Counted from the first letter of the stretch, positions 1-9,150 are shown. The stretch is 50,188 nucleotides of DNA from an uncultured Pelagibacteraceae bacterium (GCA_902528135.1 CABZRS010000007.1:1-50188); one strand, 5' to 3'. Program-made: numbers and translations. Notes: a model not told the origin generated them from the letters alone.

Positions 1-1
1 A

Positions 2-1389
2 GCCTTTGGGATGACCAAAAAGTCTGATCATAGCGCTGAAAATGATCCAATGATTTCATCATTAATAAATTCTAAGGCAAATTCAATTTGTTTGTTTGGA
101 AAATCTTGGGATTTTCACGTTGATGTTGCTTTAGGTATATCAAAAGAACAAAATTTAAAAAATATTAGCGAAAGTGCAAAACATATTATTAACTCAGGAA
201 AAGAATTTATGTTCGATGCTGAGCATTTTTTGACGGGTATAAATCAAACAAAGACTATGCGCTAAGTTGCGTTAAATCTGCATATGATCAAGGAGCTAGA
301 TGGATTGTTCTTTGCGATACTAACGGCGGAACATTGCCTCATGAAATATCTCAAATAGTTACAGAAGTAGCAAAACACATACCTGGAAAAAATTTAGGAA
401 TTCACGCACACAATGACACAGAAAATGCAGTTGCTAATTCATTAATTGCAATTCAAGCTGGTGTTAGGCAGGTGCAAGGGACGATAAATGGTTTGGGAGA
501 AAGATGTGGTAATGCTAATTTAATGTCATTAATTCCATCTTTGTATTTAAAACACGAATTTTCTAATAATTATGAAATAAATATAAATAAGGAGAATATT
601 AAACATCTAACACAATGCTCTAGACTTTTAGATGAAATTTTAAATAGAAAACCAAATAAACACTTACCTTATGTTGGTGCTGCAGCATTTTCACACAAAG
701 GAGGGATGCATGTATCTGCAGTACAAAAGGACCCAAAAACTTATGAGCACATTGATCCCAAGGAAGTTGGCAATATAAGAAATATTGTTGTTTCAGATCA
801 AGCTGGGCAGTCTAATATTCTATCAAGATTAGAAACTATAGGAATTAGTATAAAAAAAAATGATCCAAAAATTAAACAACTCTTAGAAGAAGTTAAAGGA
901 AGAGAATTTATTGGCTACAGTTATGATGGCGCTGATGCCTCGTTTGAATTATTAGCTAGAAGAATAGTAGGCGAAATTCCAAGATATTTAATAATTAAAG
1001 CTTACGATGTATCTGTTAAGAAAAATTCTTCTGGAGAAATTGTTTCATCAGCAAAAGCAGAGCTAGAAGTAGATGGTGAGACAATTGTTTGTGACGGAGA
1101 AGGTAATGGTCCAGTAAATGCTTTAGATAATGCAATCAGAAACAATATTAAAAAGATTTCTAAATATTCTAACTATCTTAAAGATTTAAGATTAGTTGAT
1201 TATAAAGTAAGAATATTAGATACTGGAACTGAGGCTGTAACTAGAGTTTCTATTGAGAGTACAGACTCTAAAGGAAAAAACTGGTTCACAATTGGAGTTT
1301 CTCCAAACATTATAGATGCTTCGTTCAAAGCATTAATAGATAGTCTTGATTACAAGTTATTTAAAGATAACGCACCAGCAAGTACTTAA
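2..1389 (+). CDS. cimA: Citramalate synthase (CimA-type), 5' partial, frameshifted
   Basis: This is the C-terminal three quarters of a LeuA/CimA-family enzyme; the start lies before the window. CimA condenses acetyl-CoA with pyruvate to citramalate, the first step of the pyruvate route to isoleucine. Seen: the reading frame open from base 2 runs through FGKSWDFHV and stops at 263-265. The frame starting just after continues the same protein (DTNGGT, then the metal-binding HAHND at about 362-420), followed by GLGERCGNAN and a C-terminal LeuA-type regulatory domain. The break maps to the T run at 226-231: one extra T would rejoin the frames as cat ttt ttt gac. It is therefore either a sequencing or assembly error or a true inactivating deletion. 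2-Isopropylmalate synthase is the alternative name; the FGKSWDFHV region and overall layout fit CimA better. Confidence 0.85.
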
Positions 1390-2102
1390 TGAATTTTAAT
1401 AACATATCATTTATTTTAAACAAACCTCAACTATCTGAAAATATAGGATTGTGTGCTAGAGGGATGAAAAATTTTGGTTTTAAAAATTTATTATTGATAG
1501 AACCAAAGGCAATATTTCCAAATGACAAAATTACAGCAACTTCAGTTGGAGCTAAAGACTTAATAGAAAAAGCAAAAGTTTATCCTAATTTAGAAAAATC
1601 ATTAAATAAAACTGATATTCTAATTGCAACATCAGCAAGATTTAGAAATAAAAATATTAAACATATTTCATTAAACGAATTAAAAAAAATTGATTTTTCA
1701 AAAAAAGTTAGTTTTTTGTTTGGTTCTGAAGCTTCAGGATTAACAAATAACGAAGTGAGTTATGCTGATTACACTTTACAAATTCCAAGTAATGCTAAAT
1801 TCAATTCATTAAATCTTTCACACAGTCTAGTAATCGTAGCACAAACTGTTTCAAACCTTATCTCAAAAGAAAAGTTTGATTTTCAAATGTCAAAAAAAAT
1901 CCAAAAAGCAACCAAGAAAGAGATATCAACAATGTTAAATTTTTGTATAACAAGCCTTGAAAATAAAAATTTTTTTAAACAAATAGATAAAAAACCAATA
2001 ATGCTTGAAAATTTAAGAAGTATTTTTTATAAAATGGAGCTTTCACAAAAAGAAACACGCATTTTATCAAGTGTATTTGCTGGTCTAAGCAAAAAACCTT
2101 GA
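1389..2102 (+). CDS. trmJ: tRNA (cytidine/uridine-2'-O-)-methyltransferase TrmJ
   Basis: A SPOUT-family (SpoU/TrmH-type) RNA methyltransferase of 237 residues. TrmJ methylates the 2'-O of nucleotide 32 in the tRNA anticodon loop using SAM. Seen: the N-terminal substrate-binding part begins with NKPQLSENIGLCARGMKNFG. The trefoil-knot SAM site shows as FLFGSEASGLTNNEV (about residues 108-122) and LNLSHSLVIVAQ (about 141-152), followed by a helical C-terminal extension typical of TrmJ. The start codon overlaps the stop of the upstream gene in a TAATG junction, so the two are probably co-translated. TrmL or another TrmH relative is less likely because of the length and the N-terminal motif. Confidence 0.85.
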   Translation: MNFNNISFILNKPQLSENIGLCARGMKNFGFKNLLLIEPKAIFPNDKITATSVGAKDLIEKAKVYPNLEKSLNKTDILIATSARFRNKNIKHISLNELKKIDFSKKVSFLFGSEASGLTNNEVSYADYTLQIPSNAKFNSLNLSHSLVIVAQTVSNLISKEKFDFQMSKKIQKATKKEISTMLNFCITSLENKNFFKQIDKKPIMLENLRSIFYKMELSQKETRILSSVFAGLSKKP

Positions 2103-2130
2103 TTGACAAAAAAATTTTGATGTCTATAAA
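2103..2130 (+). promoter_or_regulatory. Sigma-70-type promoter of rpsD
   Basis: A perfect -35 hexamer TTGACA (2103-2108) is followed by a 16-base spacer and TATAAA (2125-2130). The -35 begins right after the trmJ stop. Transcription would begin near 2137, leaving only about 9 bases before the rpsD ATG at 2146. No Shine-Dalgarno sequence is visible in that leader. Confidence 0.7.
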
Positions 2131-2145
2131 GCCAATATCTGCAAT

Positions 2146-2763
2146 ATGACAAAACGATTAAACTCAAAACACAAAGTTGATAGAAGACTTAAAGTAAATT
2201 TATGGGGAAGACCCAAAAGTCCTTTTAACACAAGAGCATATCCCCCTGGTCAACATGGCCAAACAAAATCATCAAAACCTTCTGATTATGGAATTCAACT
2301 TCATGCTAAACAAAAATTAAAATGTTACTATGGTAACATGAACGAAAGACAGTTTAGAAACATGTACAAAAGAGCTATAATGAAAAAAGGTGATACTGCT
2401 GAAAATTTAATCGGATTATTAGAAAGAAGACTTGATGCAGTAATTTATAGGTCAAAACTATCAAATACTATTTTTTCATCAAGGCAATTAATCAACCACG
2501 GGCATGTGAGAGTAAACGGAATAAAGGTTAATATATCAAGTTACCAGGTAAAAGAAGAAGACACTATTGAGATTAGAGACAAATCTAAACAATTAGCTTT
2601 AATTGATATAGCACTTGCGAACAAAGAAAGAGAAGTCCCAGAATATTTACAATTGGACGAAAAAAATAAAAAAGTTAAATTTGTTAGAATTCCTAAATTT
2701 GAAGAAGTTCCTTACCCAGTTGTAATGGAACCAAATCTAGTAATTGAATATTATTCAAGATAA
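2146..2763 (+). CDS. rpsD: 30S ribosomal protein S4
   Basis: S4 is a primary 16S rRNA binder that nucleates assembly of the 30S body. The 205-residue length is normal for the family. Seen: the N-terminal RNA-binding region contains KSPFNTRAYPPGQHG (about residues 25-39). The S4 RNA-binding domain follows (RRLDAVIYRSKLS, then LINHGHVRVNG at about 116-126), and the protein ends in the usual IEYYSR tail. It has its own promoter in the trmJ-rpsD gap. Its stop codon TAA overlaps the probable ATT start of the methyltransferase that follows. Confidence 0.97.
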   Translation: MTKRLNSKHKVDRRLKVNLWGRPKSPFNTRAYPPGQHGQTKSSKPSDYGIQLHAKQKLKCYYGNMNERQFRNMYKRAIMKKGDTAENLIGLLERRLDAVIYRSKLSNTIFSSRQLINHGHVRVNGIKVNISSYQVKEEDTIEIRDKSKQLALIDIALANKEREVPEYLQLDEKNKKVKFVRIPKFEEVPYPVVMEPNLVIEYYSR

Positions 2764-3380
2764 TTTTTCTGATCAAAAGAACATCAAAAACCTATATAGA
2801 AAAAACTCTCTCAGGAAATCCTAACTGGAATGTATTAGATATTGGTTGTGGAGAAAGTGCGAGTAAGTTTGCTAATACAATTTGTGATGTTTTAGATTTA
2901 TCTAAATTTTATAAAAATAAAATATTTGTAAGACTTTCTGAAAAAAAACTACCCTTTAAAGATAAGGAGTTTGATTTTGTAATTGCATCACATGTTGTAG
3001 AGCATGTAGATGATGTTTCTTTTTTTTTAAAAGAACTTTCAAGAGTAGCTAGAAAAGGTTATATTGAGGTTCCTACAAGACTTGAGGATAATTTAGTTTT
3101 TGGAAATGAAAAAGCTCATTTATGGCATTTAATATTTGACGATGTAACCAATGAGCTTTTAATTTCTAAAAAAACTCAATATGTTAACCCTATTTTAACT
3201 GTTGGTATGGCAAAAACTCTACAAGATTATTTCAAAGAAAGTCTTATCATAGAGTTGATATGGGAAGATAATATTGAATTCAAAATTATTACAGAGAGTG
3301 CAAACAAGTTAGAAAAAATATCTAATATAAATTTGCTAAAAAAATATATATCAAAAAAGATAAGAATGATTTTTAAATAA
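2763..3380 (+). CDS. Class I SAM-dependent methyltransferase with non-ATG start
   Basis: The open frame between rpsD and grxD encodes about 205 residues of a class I (Methyltransf_11-like) enzyme; the substrate is unknown. Seen: SAM-binding motif I VLDIGCGES (about residues 24-32), then LPFKDKEFDFVIASHVVEHVDD, which matches the post-II/motif IV region of this superfamily, and a basic C-terminal tail ending at TAA 3378-3380. No ATG, GTG or TTG lies between the in-frame stop at 2745-2747 and motif I, and the first in-frame ATG is near 3207, far too late. The best start is ATT at 2763, which overlaps the rpsD stop as TAATT where other junctions in the window read TAATG. CTG at 2769 is the alternative. 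It is convergent with grxD. Confidence 0.75.
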   Translation: MFLIKRTSKTYIEKTLSGNPNWNVLDIGCGESASKFANTICDVLDLSKFYKNKIFVRLSEKKLPFKDKEFDFVIASHVVEHVDDVSFFLKELSRVARKGYIEVPTRLEDNLVFGNEKAHLWHLIFDDVTNELLISKKTQYVNPILTVGMAKTLQDYFKESLIIELIWEDNIEFKIITESANKLEKISNINLLKKYISKKIRMIFK

Positions 3381-3390
3381 CTATTTAAAT

Positions 3391-3729
3391 TTAGTTTTTC
3401 TTTTTAAATTCAATTCCATTATTTTCAAAAAGTTTTGCTAACTCACCACTTTCGTACATTTCTTTTACAATATCGCATCCACCAATAAACTCATTTTTAA
3501 CATACAGTTGAGGTATAGTCGGCCAGTCGCTAAAAACTTTGATACCTTCTCTAAGGTTTTGATCTGCAAGTACATTTATACCTTTAAATTTGACCTCCAG
3601 CATTTTTAGAATATTAGTAACTGCCATAGAAAAACCACACTGAGGAGCGTCTGGTGTTCCTTTCATAAATAAACATACTTCGTTACTTTTAATTTCATTA
3701 TTAATTAATTCATTTGTTTGACTGTCCAT
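3391..3729 (-). CDS. grxD: Monothiol glutaredoxin, Grx4 family
   Basis: A CGFS-type glutaredoxin of 112 residues that binds a glutathione-ligated [2Fe-2S] cluster and works with BolA proteins in Fe-S trafficking or iron sensing. Seen: the single-thioredoxin-fold sequence carries KGTPDAPQCGFS with the CGFS active site at residues 31-34, WPTIPQLYVKNEFIGGCDIV with the cis-Pro and GG/CD glutathione-binding motif, and a short Lys-rich tail. It follows bolA with no gap and is the last gene of the long minus-strand purine operon. The bolA-grxD pairing matches the known physical BolA-Grx4 complex. Confidence 0.95.
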   Translation of the reverse strand: MDSQTNELINNEIKSNEVCLFMKGTPDAPQCGFSMAVTNILKMLEVKFKGINVLADQNLREGIKVFSDWPTIPQLYVKNEFIGGCDIVKEMYESGELAKLFENNGIEFKKKN

Positions 3730-3960
3730 TTAGTTCTCCTTAGTTTTTACTGCTAATGCATGTAATTCGTTACCCATTTTACCTTTTAAAGAATTATATA
3801 CCATTTTGTGTTGTTGAATTTTACTCTTTCCTGCAAATTGCGACGAAATTACTGTCGCTGAGTAATGATTACCATCTCCTGCAAGATCCTGAATTTCTAT
3901 CTTAGCATCTGGCAATGCCTCTTTTATTAAGCTTTCAATTTCTTTTAAATCCATTGCCAT
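3730..3960 (-). CDS. BolA family protein
   Basis: A small 76-residue BolA-fold protein, close to the short IbaG/BolA2 type, predicted to partner the adjacent CGFS glutaredoxin in a shared [2Fe-2S] cluster. Seen: a helix rich in Glu/Lys, GDGNHYSATVIS (residues 28 on), the conserved His in IQQHKMVYNSL (H51), and the terminal NELHALAVKT strand. The start overlaps the purL stop by one base and the stop directly abuts grxD, so it belongs to the same transcript. Two nearby Met codons (1 and 3) make the exact start uncertain by two residues. Confidence 0.92.
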   Translation of the reverse strand: MAMDLKEIESLIKEALPDAKIEIQDLAGDGNHYSATVISSQFAGKSKIQQHKMVYNSLKGKMGNELHALAVKTKEN

Positions 3961-6155
3961 TAGTTAACCATATATTCCTTTAGCCATTTTTTATAGTCTT
4001 CTTTAATATCTTCAATAGATATTTTTATTTCATTTTTTAATATAATTTTATTGCCTTCCACCAAACCCAACTTATCAAAATAAATGGAGTCTTTTTTTAA
4101 CATATTTTCAACATTTTCTAAATTTTCTGGTTTAATTTCAATAATATATCTTCCTTGATCTTCACCAAAAAAATACTCAAATTTATTTACTAAGCCCTCC
4201 AATGGAAATAATTTCACCCCTTTACCACTATTAATACTCATTTTAGATATCGCGATTAAGATTCCTCCTAAAGATACGTCGTGACAGGTCTCAATTAAAT
4301 TTTTATTTTTTAAATTTAAAACACTCATCCCATTTTGTTTTTCGTTGAATAAGTTAACTTCTGGTGGAGGACCGTTAAATTCTGATAATATATTTCTTGC
4401 AAATGCTGATTGATCTAAGTGTCCTTCAGTTTTACCTATTACTAAAAGATAATTTCCTTCATTCTTTAATTCCATTGTCATCATTTCTTTGTAATTAGAT
4501 AATAATCCTATACCTCCAATTGAGGGTGTGGGTTTAATTCCCTTATCTTTTGTTTCATTATAAAAAGAGACATTTCCTGAAACTACCGGGTAATTTAAAT
4601 ATTTAGATGCCACTGTAATTCCTTCTACACATTCAACAAATTCACCCATATTTTTCTCTTTTTCTGGATTACCAAAATTTAGGCAATTTGTAATTGCTAT
4701 TGGTTTTGCGCCTACAGAAATCATATTTCTCCAACTTTCACAAACCACTTGTTTACCACCTGTTAATGGATGTGCATGACAATAAGTTGCCGAGGAGTCT
4801 ACTGATGCGGCTACAGCTTTATTTGTACCATGAACTCTAACAACACCAGCATTTCCGCCAGGTTTTTGTATAGTATCGCCCATAACTGTATGATCATACT
4901 GGTCCCAGATCCATTCTTTATCTACAATATTTGGATCAATTAAAACTTTCTTTAAACAATCGCTCAGTTTTAAAGATTTAAATTGATCCTTTGAAAATTT
5001 AATTTCTTTTGGAAGTTTTGTTTTTATCCATTTTCGATCGTACATAGGCGCATTCTCCGCTAAAAAATCAATTGGAATTTCAGCAACTTTTTCATTTTTG
5101 AAAAACAATTCAATATTTTTACTATTTGTTGTTTTTCCAATTACAGCGAAGTCTAGGTTCCACTTATCGAATATTTTTTTTGCTTCATTTTCTTTTCCTT
5201 CCTCTAAAACTATAAGCATTCTTTCTTGGCTTTCTGATAGCATTATCTCATAAGGTGTCATATTTTCTTCTCTACATGGAACTTTTGTTAAATCTATTTC
5301 AATACCTAAATCTCCTTTAGATGCCATTTCAATGCTAGAAGATGTTAAACCTGCAGCACCCATATCTTGAATTGATATTATTGATTTACCAGCCATAAGT
5401 TCAAGACAAGCTTCAAGTAGAAGTTTTTCTGTGAATGGATCACCAACTTGAACAGTAGGTTTTTTTTCTTCTATTTTGTCATCAAAAATTGCGGATGCCA
5501 TACTTGCACCATGAATCCCATCTCTTCCTGTTTTTGAACCAACATAAATAACTGGTTTGTTAATTCCTGCTGCTTTTGAATAAAATATTTTATTTTTATT
5601 AACTAAACCCAATGTCATTGCGTTTACTAAAATATTTCCATTATAAGATTCATCAAAGCAAGTTTGACCAGCTATTGTTGGAACACCAATACAGTTACCA
5701 TATCCACCAATACCTTTAACAACTCCTCTTAATAGATTTCTTGTTTTTTCATGGTTGGGTGAGCCAAAATGAATAGAGTTTAAGTTAGCAATAGGTCTGG
5801 CACCCATTGTAAATACATCTCTCATAATCCCACCAACACCTGTAGCTGCTCCTTGATAAGGCTCAATAAATGAAGGATGATTATGACTTTCTATTTTAAA
5901 TACAATTGCATCATCGTCTTCAATATCTACAACTCCAGCATTTTCTCCTGGACCCTGAATTACCTGGTCACCTTTAGTGTGTAATTTTTTCAGATGTTTT
6001 CTAGATGATTTGTAAGAGCAGTGCTCATTCCACATCGCCGAAAAAACACCTATTTCAGTAATATTTGGTGTTCTTTTTAAAAGATCACAGATTTTCTTAT
6101 ATTCGTCACTTTTTAATCCATGCTCAATTGCTATTTTTTCATTAACTTCAACCAT
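3960..6155 (-). CDS. purL: Phosphoribosylformylglycinamidine synthase subunit PurL
   Basis: Catalytic subunit of FGAM synthase, which converts FGAR plus ATP and ammonia to FGAM in purine synthesis. At 731 residues it is the small PurL type that needs separate PurQ (glutaminase) and PurS, both encoded just upstream. Seen: NEHCSYKSS (residues 43-51, with the conserved His at 45), GPGENAGVVD, ESHNHPSFIEPYQGAATGVGGI, QDMGAAGLTSS, and a second AIRS-like half with QKPGGNAGVV, NCLNFGNPE and DVSLGG. It overlaps purQ by one base and bolA by one base, indicating translational coupling. No key motif is missing. Confidence 0.97.
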   Translation of the reverse strand: MVEVNEKIAIEHGLKSDEYKKICDLLKRTPNITEIGVFSAMWNEHCSYKSSRKHLKKLHTKGDQVIQGPGENAGVVDIEDDDAIVFKIESHNHPSFIEPYQGAATGVGGIMRDVFTMGARPIANLNSIHFGSPNHEKTRNLLRGVVKGIGGYGNCIGVPTIAGQTCFDESYNGNILVNAMTLGLVNKNKIFYSKAAGINKPVIYVGSKTGRDGIHGASMASAIFDDKIEEKKPTVQVGDPFTEKLLLEACLELMAGKSIISIQDMGAAGLTSSSIEMASKGDLGIEIDLTKVPCREENMTPYEIMLSESQERMLIVLEEGKENEAKKIFDKWNLDFAVIGKTTNSKNIELFFKNEKVAEIPIDFLAENAPMYDRKWIKTKLPKEIKFSKDQFKSLKLSDCLKKVLIDPNIVDKEWIWDQYDHTVMGDTIQKPGGNAGVVRVHGTNKAVAASVDSSATYCHAHPLTGGKQVVCESWRNMISVGAKPIAITNCLNFGNPEKEKNMGEFVECVEGITVASKYLNYPVVSGNVSFYNETKDKGIKPTPSIGGIGLLSNYKEMMTMELKNEGNYLLVIGKTEGHLDQSAFARNILSEFNGPPPEVNLFNEKQNGMSVLNLKNKNLIETCHDVSLGGILIAISKMSINSGKGVKLFPLEGLVNKFEYFFGEDQGRYIIEIKPENLENVENMLKKDSIYFDKLGLVEGNKIILKNEIKISIEDIKEDYKKWLKEYMVN

Positions 6156-6835
6156 TATAAGCTTTCAATTAAATTCTCAAAAAATAATGATCCATCTTCA
6201 CCTGAAAGAAATGGATCTATCATTCTTTCTGGATGAGGCATCATACCTAAAATATTTTTATCTTTATTAAATATTCCAGCTATATTTTTTAAGGCGCCGT
6301 TTGGATTATTTTTTTCATCATCATTTCCTTTATGGTCACAATAAGTAACAGCAATTTGACCATTATCTTCAATTGATTTTAACTCATCGTTTGTGCAAAA
6401 ATAATTTCCTTCGTTGTGAGCAATATGAAGTTCTAAAACTTGTTTTTTTATATTTTTAAAATATTTGTTTTCTTTATTTTTAATTTTTACAAAAACATTT
6501 TTGCAAATAAAATTTAAGTATTTATTTTGTTGAAGTATTCCTGGAAGCAAACCAGTTTCAGTTAATATTTGAAAACCATTACAGATACCAAGCACTAATC
6601 CTCCAGAATTTGCAAAATCAATTACAGATTTAATAATTCTCGATTTACCGGCTATACTTCCACATCTAAGATAATCGCCATAAGAAAAGCCTCCAGGTAA
6701 CACAATTAAATCACTTTTAGGAATTTCAGCATCATTGTGCCAAACCATTTGATTTTCAAAACCAAATTTCTTAAGAGCCACATCCATATCTCTATCACAA
6801 TTTGAACCAGGGAATATAATTACAGATGATTTCAT
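6155..6835 (-). CDS. purQ: Phosphoribosylformylglycinamidine synthase subunit PurQ
   Basis: The class I glutamine amidotransferase subunit of FGAM synthase; it hydrolyses glutamine and passes ammonia to PurL. Seen: 226 residues with the oxyanion region LPGGFSYGDYLRCG, the nucleophile Cys85 in LGICNGFQIL, and the His201/Glu203 pair in MMPHPERM. The catalytic triad is therefore complete. The sequence begins with SSVIIFPGSNCDRDMD, characteristic of PurQ rather than other GATases. It sits 7 bases downstream of purS and overlaps purL by one base. Confidence 0.97.
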   Translation of the reverse strand: MKSSVIIFPGSNCDRDMDVALKKFGFENQMVWHNDAEIPKSDLIVLPGGFSYGDYLRCGSIAGKSRIIKSVIDFANSGGLVLGICNGFQILTETGLLPGILQQNKYLNFICKNVFVKIKNKENKYFKNIKKQVLELHIAHNEGNYFCTNDELKSIEDNGQIAVTYCDHKGNDDEKNNPNGALKNIAGIFNKDKNILGMMPHPERMIDPFLSGEDGSLFFENLIESL

Positions 6836-6842
6836 TAATTAG

Positions 6843-7076
6843 TTACAAGATTTTATAATCCTCTATAACTAGATTTGCTAAAAGCCTCTTACACATTTCC
6901 TCTACTTGCGATTTAGCTTTACTTTCATCACTCTCATTCATTTCAATATCAAAATATTTACCTTGCCTAACCTCTGAAACATTATCAAAAGTCATTCCAT
7001 TTAGGGTTTGTTGTATCGCCTTACCTTGAGGATCAAGCACTCCATTTTTTAAAGTGACTATTACTTTTACTTTCAT
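6843..7076 (-). CDS. purS: Phosphoribosylformylglycinamidine synthase subunit PurS
   Basis: The small structural subunit (77 residues) that bridges PurL and PurQ in the three-protein FGAM synthase complex. Seen: the family pattern VIVTLKNGVLDPQGKAIQ at the N terminus, the FDNVSEVRQGKYFDIE central strand, and a helix ending in CKRLLANLVIEDYKI. The start overlaps the 3' end of purC by four bases. Its presence agrees with the short PurL form. Confidence 0.96.
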   Translation of the reverse strand: MKVKVIVTLKNGVLDPQGKAIQQTLNGMTFDNVSEVRQGKYFDIEMNESDESKAKSQVEEMCKRLLANLVIEDYKIL

Positions 7077-7858
7077 TTTTTCTTAATTTTTACAGCTTTT
7101 GGTTTAGGATAAGTTAATGGTCTTATATTTGATTGTTCGTGTAATATATTAAGCCTAACTGCCACTTCTTGGTATGCTTCAACTAAGTTTCCTAGGTTAT
7201 TTCTAAATCTGTCTTTATCTAGTTTTTTATCTGTTCTCATATCCCAAAGTCTGCATGTATCAGGACTAATTTCATCAGCTAACATAATTTCTCTTTTGCC
7301 ATCAGCTTCAAATCTTCCAAATTCAACTTTAAAATCTACTAATTTAATTCCAACGCCTCTAAACATGCCTTGCAGAAAGTCATTTATTCTTCTTACCTCT
7401 TCATAAATAAAATCTAATTCGAAAACATCCATCCATTTAAATGTTAAAATATGTTCTTTGCTTACTAATGGATCCCCTAATTCATCATTCTTTAAGCAAT
7501 ATTCGACTAATGGATAATCTAGGACCGTTCCGTCTTCTATCCCCAGTCTTTTGGTTAAAGATCCTGTTGCAATATTTCTAACGATAAACTCAATTGGAAT
7601 AATTTCTACTAACTTTACAAGCTGTTCTCTCATGTTAAGCCTTTTTACTAAATGGTTTTTTATGCCAACATTACCTAATTGTGTAAGTATATGTTCTGAA
7701 ATTCTATTGTTTAAAATTCCTTTGCCTTCAATAACATCTTTTTTTTGATTATTAAAAGCTGTTGCATCATCTTTGAAATGTTGAATTACCAAATTTTTAT
7801 CAGTAGTAGCATAAATAATTTTAGCCTTCCCTTCGTATAACTTTTTACCTTTTTTCAT
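7073..7858 (-). CDS. purC: Phosphoribosylaminoimidazole-succinocarboxamide synthase (SAICAR synthetase)
   Basis: Joins CAIR and aspartate using ATP to give SAICAR, step 8 of IMP synthesis. Seen: 261 residues with KKLYEGKAKIIYATTD at the ATP-binding N terminus, IEFIVRNIATGSL, LVDFKVEFGRF and the signature LADEISPDTCRLWD (about residues 193-206). It overlaps purS by four bases and purB by one base within the operon. The C-terminal lysine-rich tail is the only unremarkable extension. Confidence 0.97.
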   Translation of the reverse strand: MKKGKKLYEGKAKIIYATTDKNLVIQHFKDDATAFNNQKKDVIEGKGILNNRISEHILTQLGNVGIKNHLVKRLNMREQLVKLVEIIPIEFIVRNIATGSLTKRLGIEDGTVLDYPLVEYCLKNDELGDPLVSKEHILTFKWMDVFELDFIYEEVRRINDFLQGMFRGVGIKLVDFKVEFGRFEADGKREIMLADEISPDTCRLWDMRTDKKLDKDRFRNNLGNLVEAYQEVAVRLNILHEQSNIRPLTYPKPKAVKIKKK

Positions 7859-9150
7859 TATTTAAAGACCCTATTAAAAATTAAATTAACTTTCTTAAAG
7901 TGTGAGGAATAATCAAATATTACTTTCATTTTTTTTCTTGATATTCTAGATGTAATGTTTTTGTCAGCCATCACAACATCTAAAAGATTAAGATTATCTG
8001 CTATGCATTTTTTGGCATGTGTTTGAATTAATCTATAAGATTTTTCTCTAGTTAAACCTGATTTTGTTAGCTCTAACATCAACTCTTGGGAGAAAATTGT
8101 ACCTTTTGTTATATTAAGATTATTGAGCATTTTCTTTGGATAGACGATCATCTTATCCAATAAATTTGCTAGTCTTACTAATGCAAAATCTAATGTTATG
8201 TTTGCATCTGGTCCAATGTTTCTTTCAACACTTGAATGAGAAATATCTCTCTCATGCCAAAGAGCAATATTTTCTAATGCTGGTATAGTATAACTTCTCA
8301 CCATTCTAGCTAGTCCAGTTAAGTTTTCACTTAATATTGGGTTTTTTTTGTGTGGCATCGCACTTGAACCTTTTTGTTTCTTTGAAAAAAATTCCTGCAA
8401 TTCATAAACTTCTGTTCTTTGCAAGTGTCTTATTTCTGTTGAAACTCTCTCAATTGATCCAGCTATTATTCCTAAAACTGAAAAATAGTAAGCATGTCTA
8501 TCTCTTGGAATAACTTGTGTAGATATTGGCTCAACTTTTAATCCCAGTTTTTTAGCAACATGTTTTTCTACATTAGGGTTTATATTTGCAAATGTCCCAA
8601 CAGCACCAGATATTGCGCAAGTTGAGATTTCATCTATTGCACGAATTAGTCTTTTTTTATTTCTTTTAAATTCCTCATAATATGAAGCTAACTTAAGTCC
8701 AAATGTAATTGGTTCTGCATGAATACCATGGCTTCTACCCATACATGGTGTAAATTTATATTTTTTAGCTTTAGATTTTAAAACTTTCAAAATTTGATCT
8801 ATATCTTTTAACAAAATCTTACCAGATTGAACTAATTGAATATTAAAACTTGTGTCTACAACATCTGATGAGGTCATTCCTTGGTGCAAATATCTTGCTT
8901 TAATTCCCACTTTTTCAGTGACAGAGGTTAAGAATGAAATGACATCATGTTTAACTTTGGCTTCAATGTTGTGAATTCTTTTAACATTAATTCTAGCCTT
9001 TTTTCTAACAGCACTTGCTACACCTTTTGGGATAGTTCCTAATCTTTCCATTCCTTCAGCTGCAGCAATTTCGACATCTAACCAGATTTGATATTTATTA
9101 TGTTCGGACCAAATATCCGTAAGTTCTTTTCTAGAGTATCTTGTTATCAT
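7858..9150 (-). CDS. purB: Adenylosuccinate lyase
   Basis: Cleaves SAICAR to AICAR and adenylosuccinate to AMP, releasing fumarate. Seen: 430 residues of the fumarase/aspartase superfamily with KVKHDVISFL (conserved His-Asp), the TSSDVVDT loop, MGRSHGIHAEP containing the catalytic His region, and the signature GSSAMPHKKNP (about residue 261) on the mobile loop. The length matches the short PurB type of Gram-positives and alphaproteobacteria. It lies between map and purC with one-base overlaps on both sides. Confidence 0.97.
   Translation of the reverse strand: MITRYSRKELTDIWSEHNKYQIWLDVEIAAAEGMERLGTIPKGVASAVRKKARINVKRIHNIEAKVKHDVISFLTSVTEKVGIKARYLHQGMTSSDVVDTSFNIQLVQSGKILLKDIDQILKVLKSKAKKYKFTPCMGRSHGIHAEPITFGLKLASYYEEFKRNKKRLIRAIDEISTCAISGAVGTFANINPNVEKHVAKKLGLKVEPISTQVIPRDRHAYYFSVLGIIAGSIERVSTEIRHLQRTEVYELQEFFSKKQKGSSAMPHKKNPILSENLTGLARMVRSYTIPALENIALWHERDISHSSVERNIGPDANITLDFALVRLANLLDKMIVYPKKMLNNLNITKGTIFSQELMLELTKSGLTREKSYRLIQTHAKKCIADNLNLLDVVMADKNITSRISRKKMKVIFDYSSHFKKVNLIFNRVFK

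Noticed and set aside
7551-7748. Plus-strand frame inside purC
   Set aside because: Antisense shadow of a conserved enzyme gene; it has no independent evidence.
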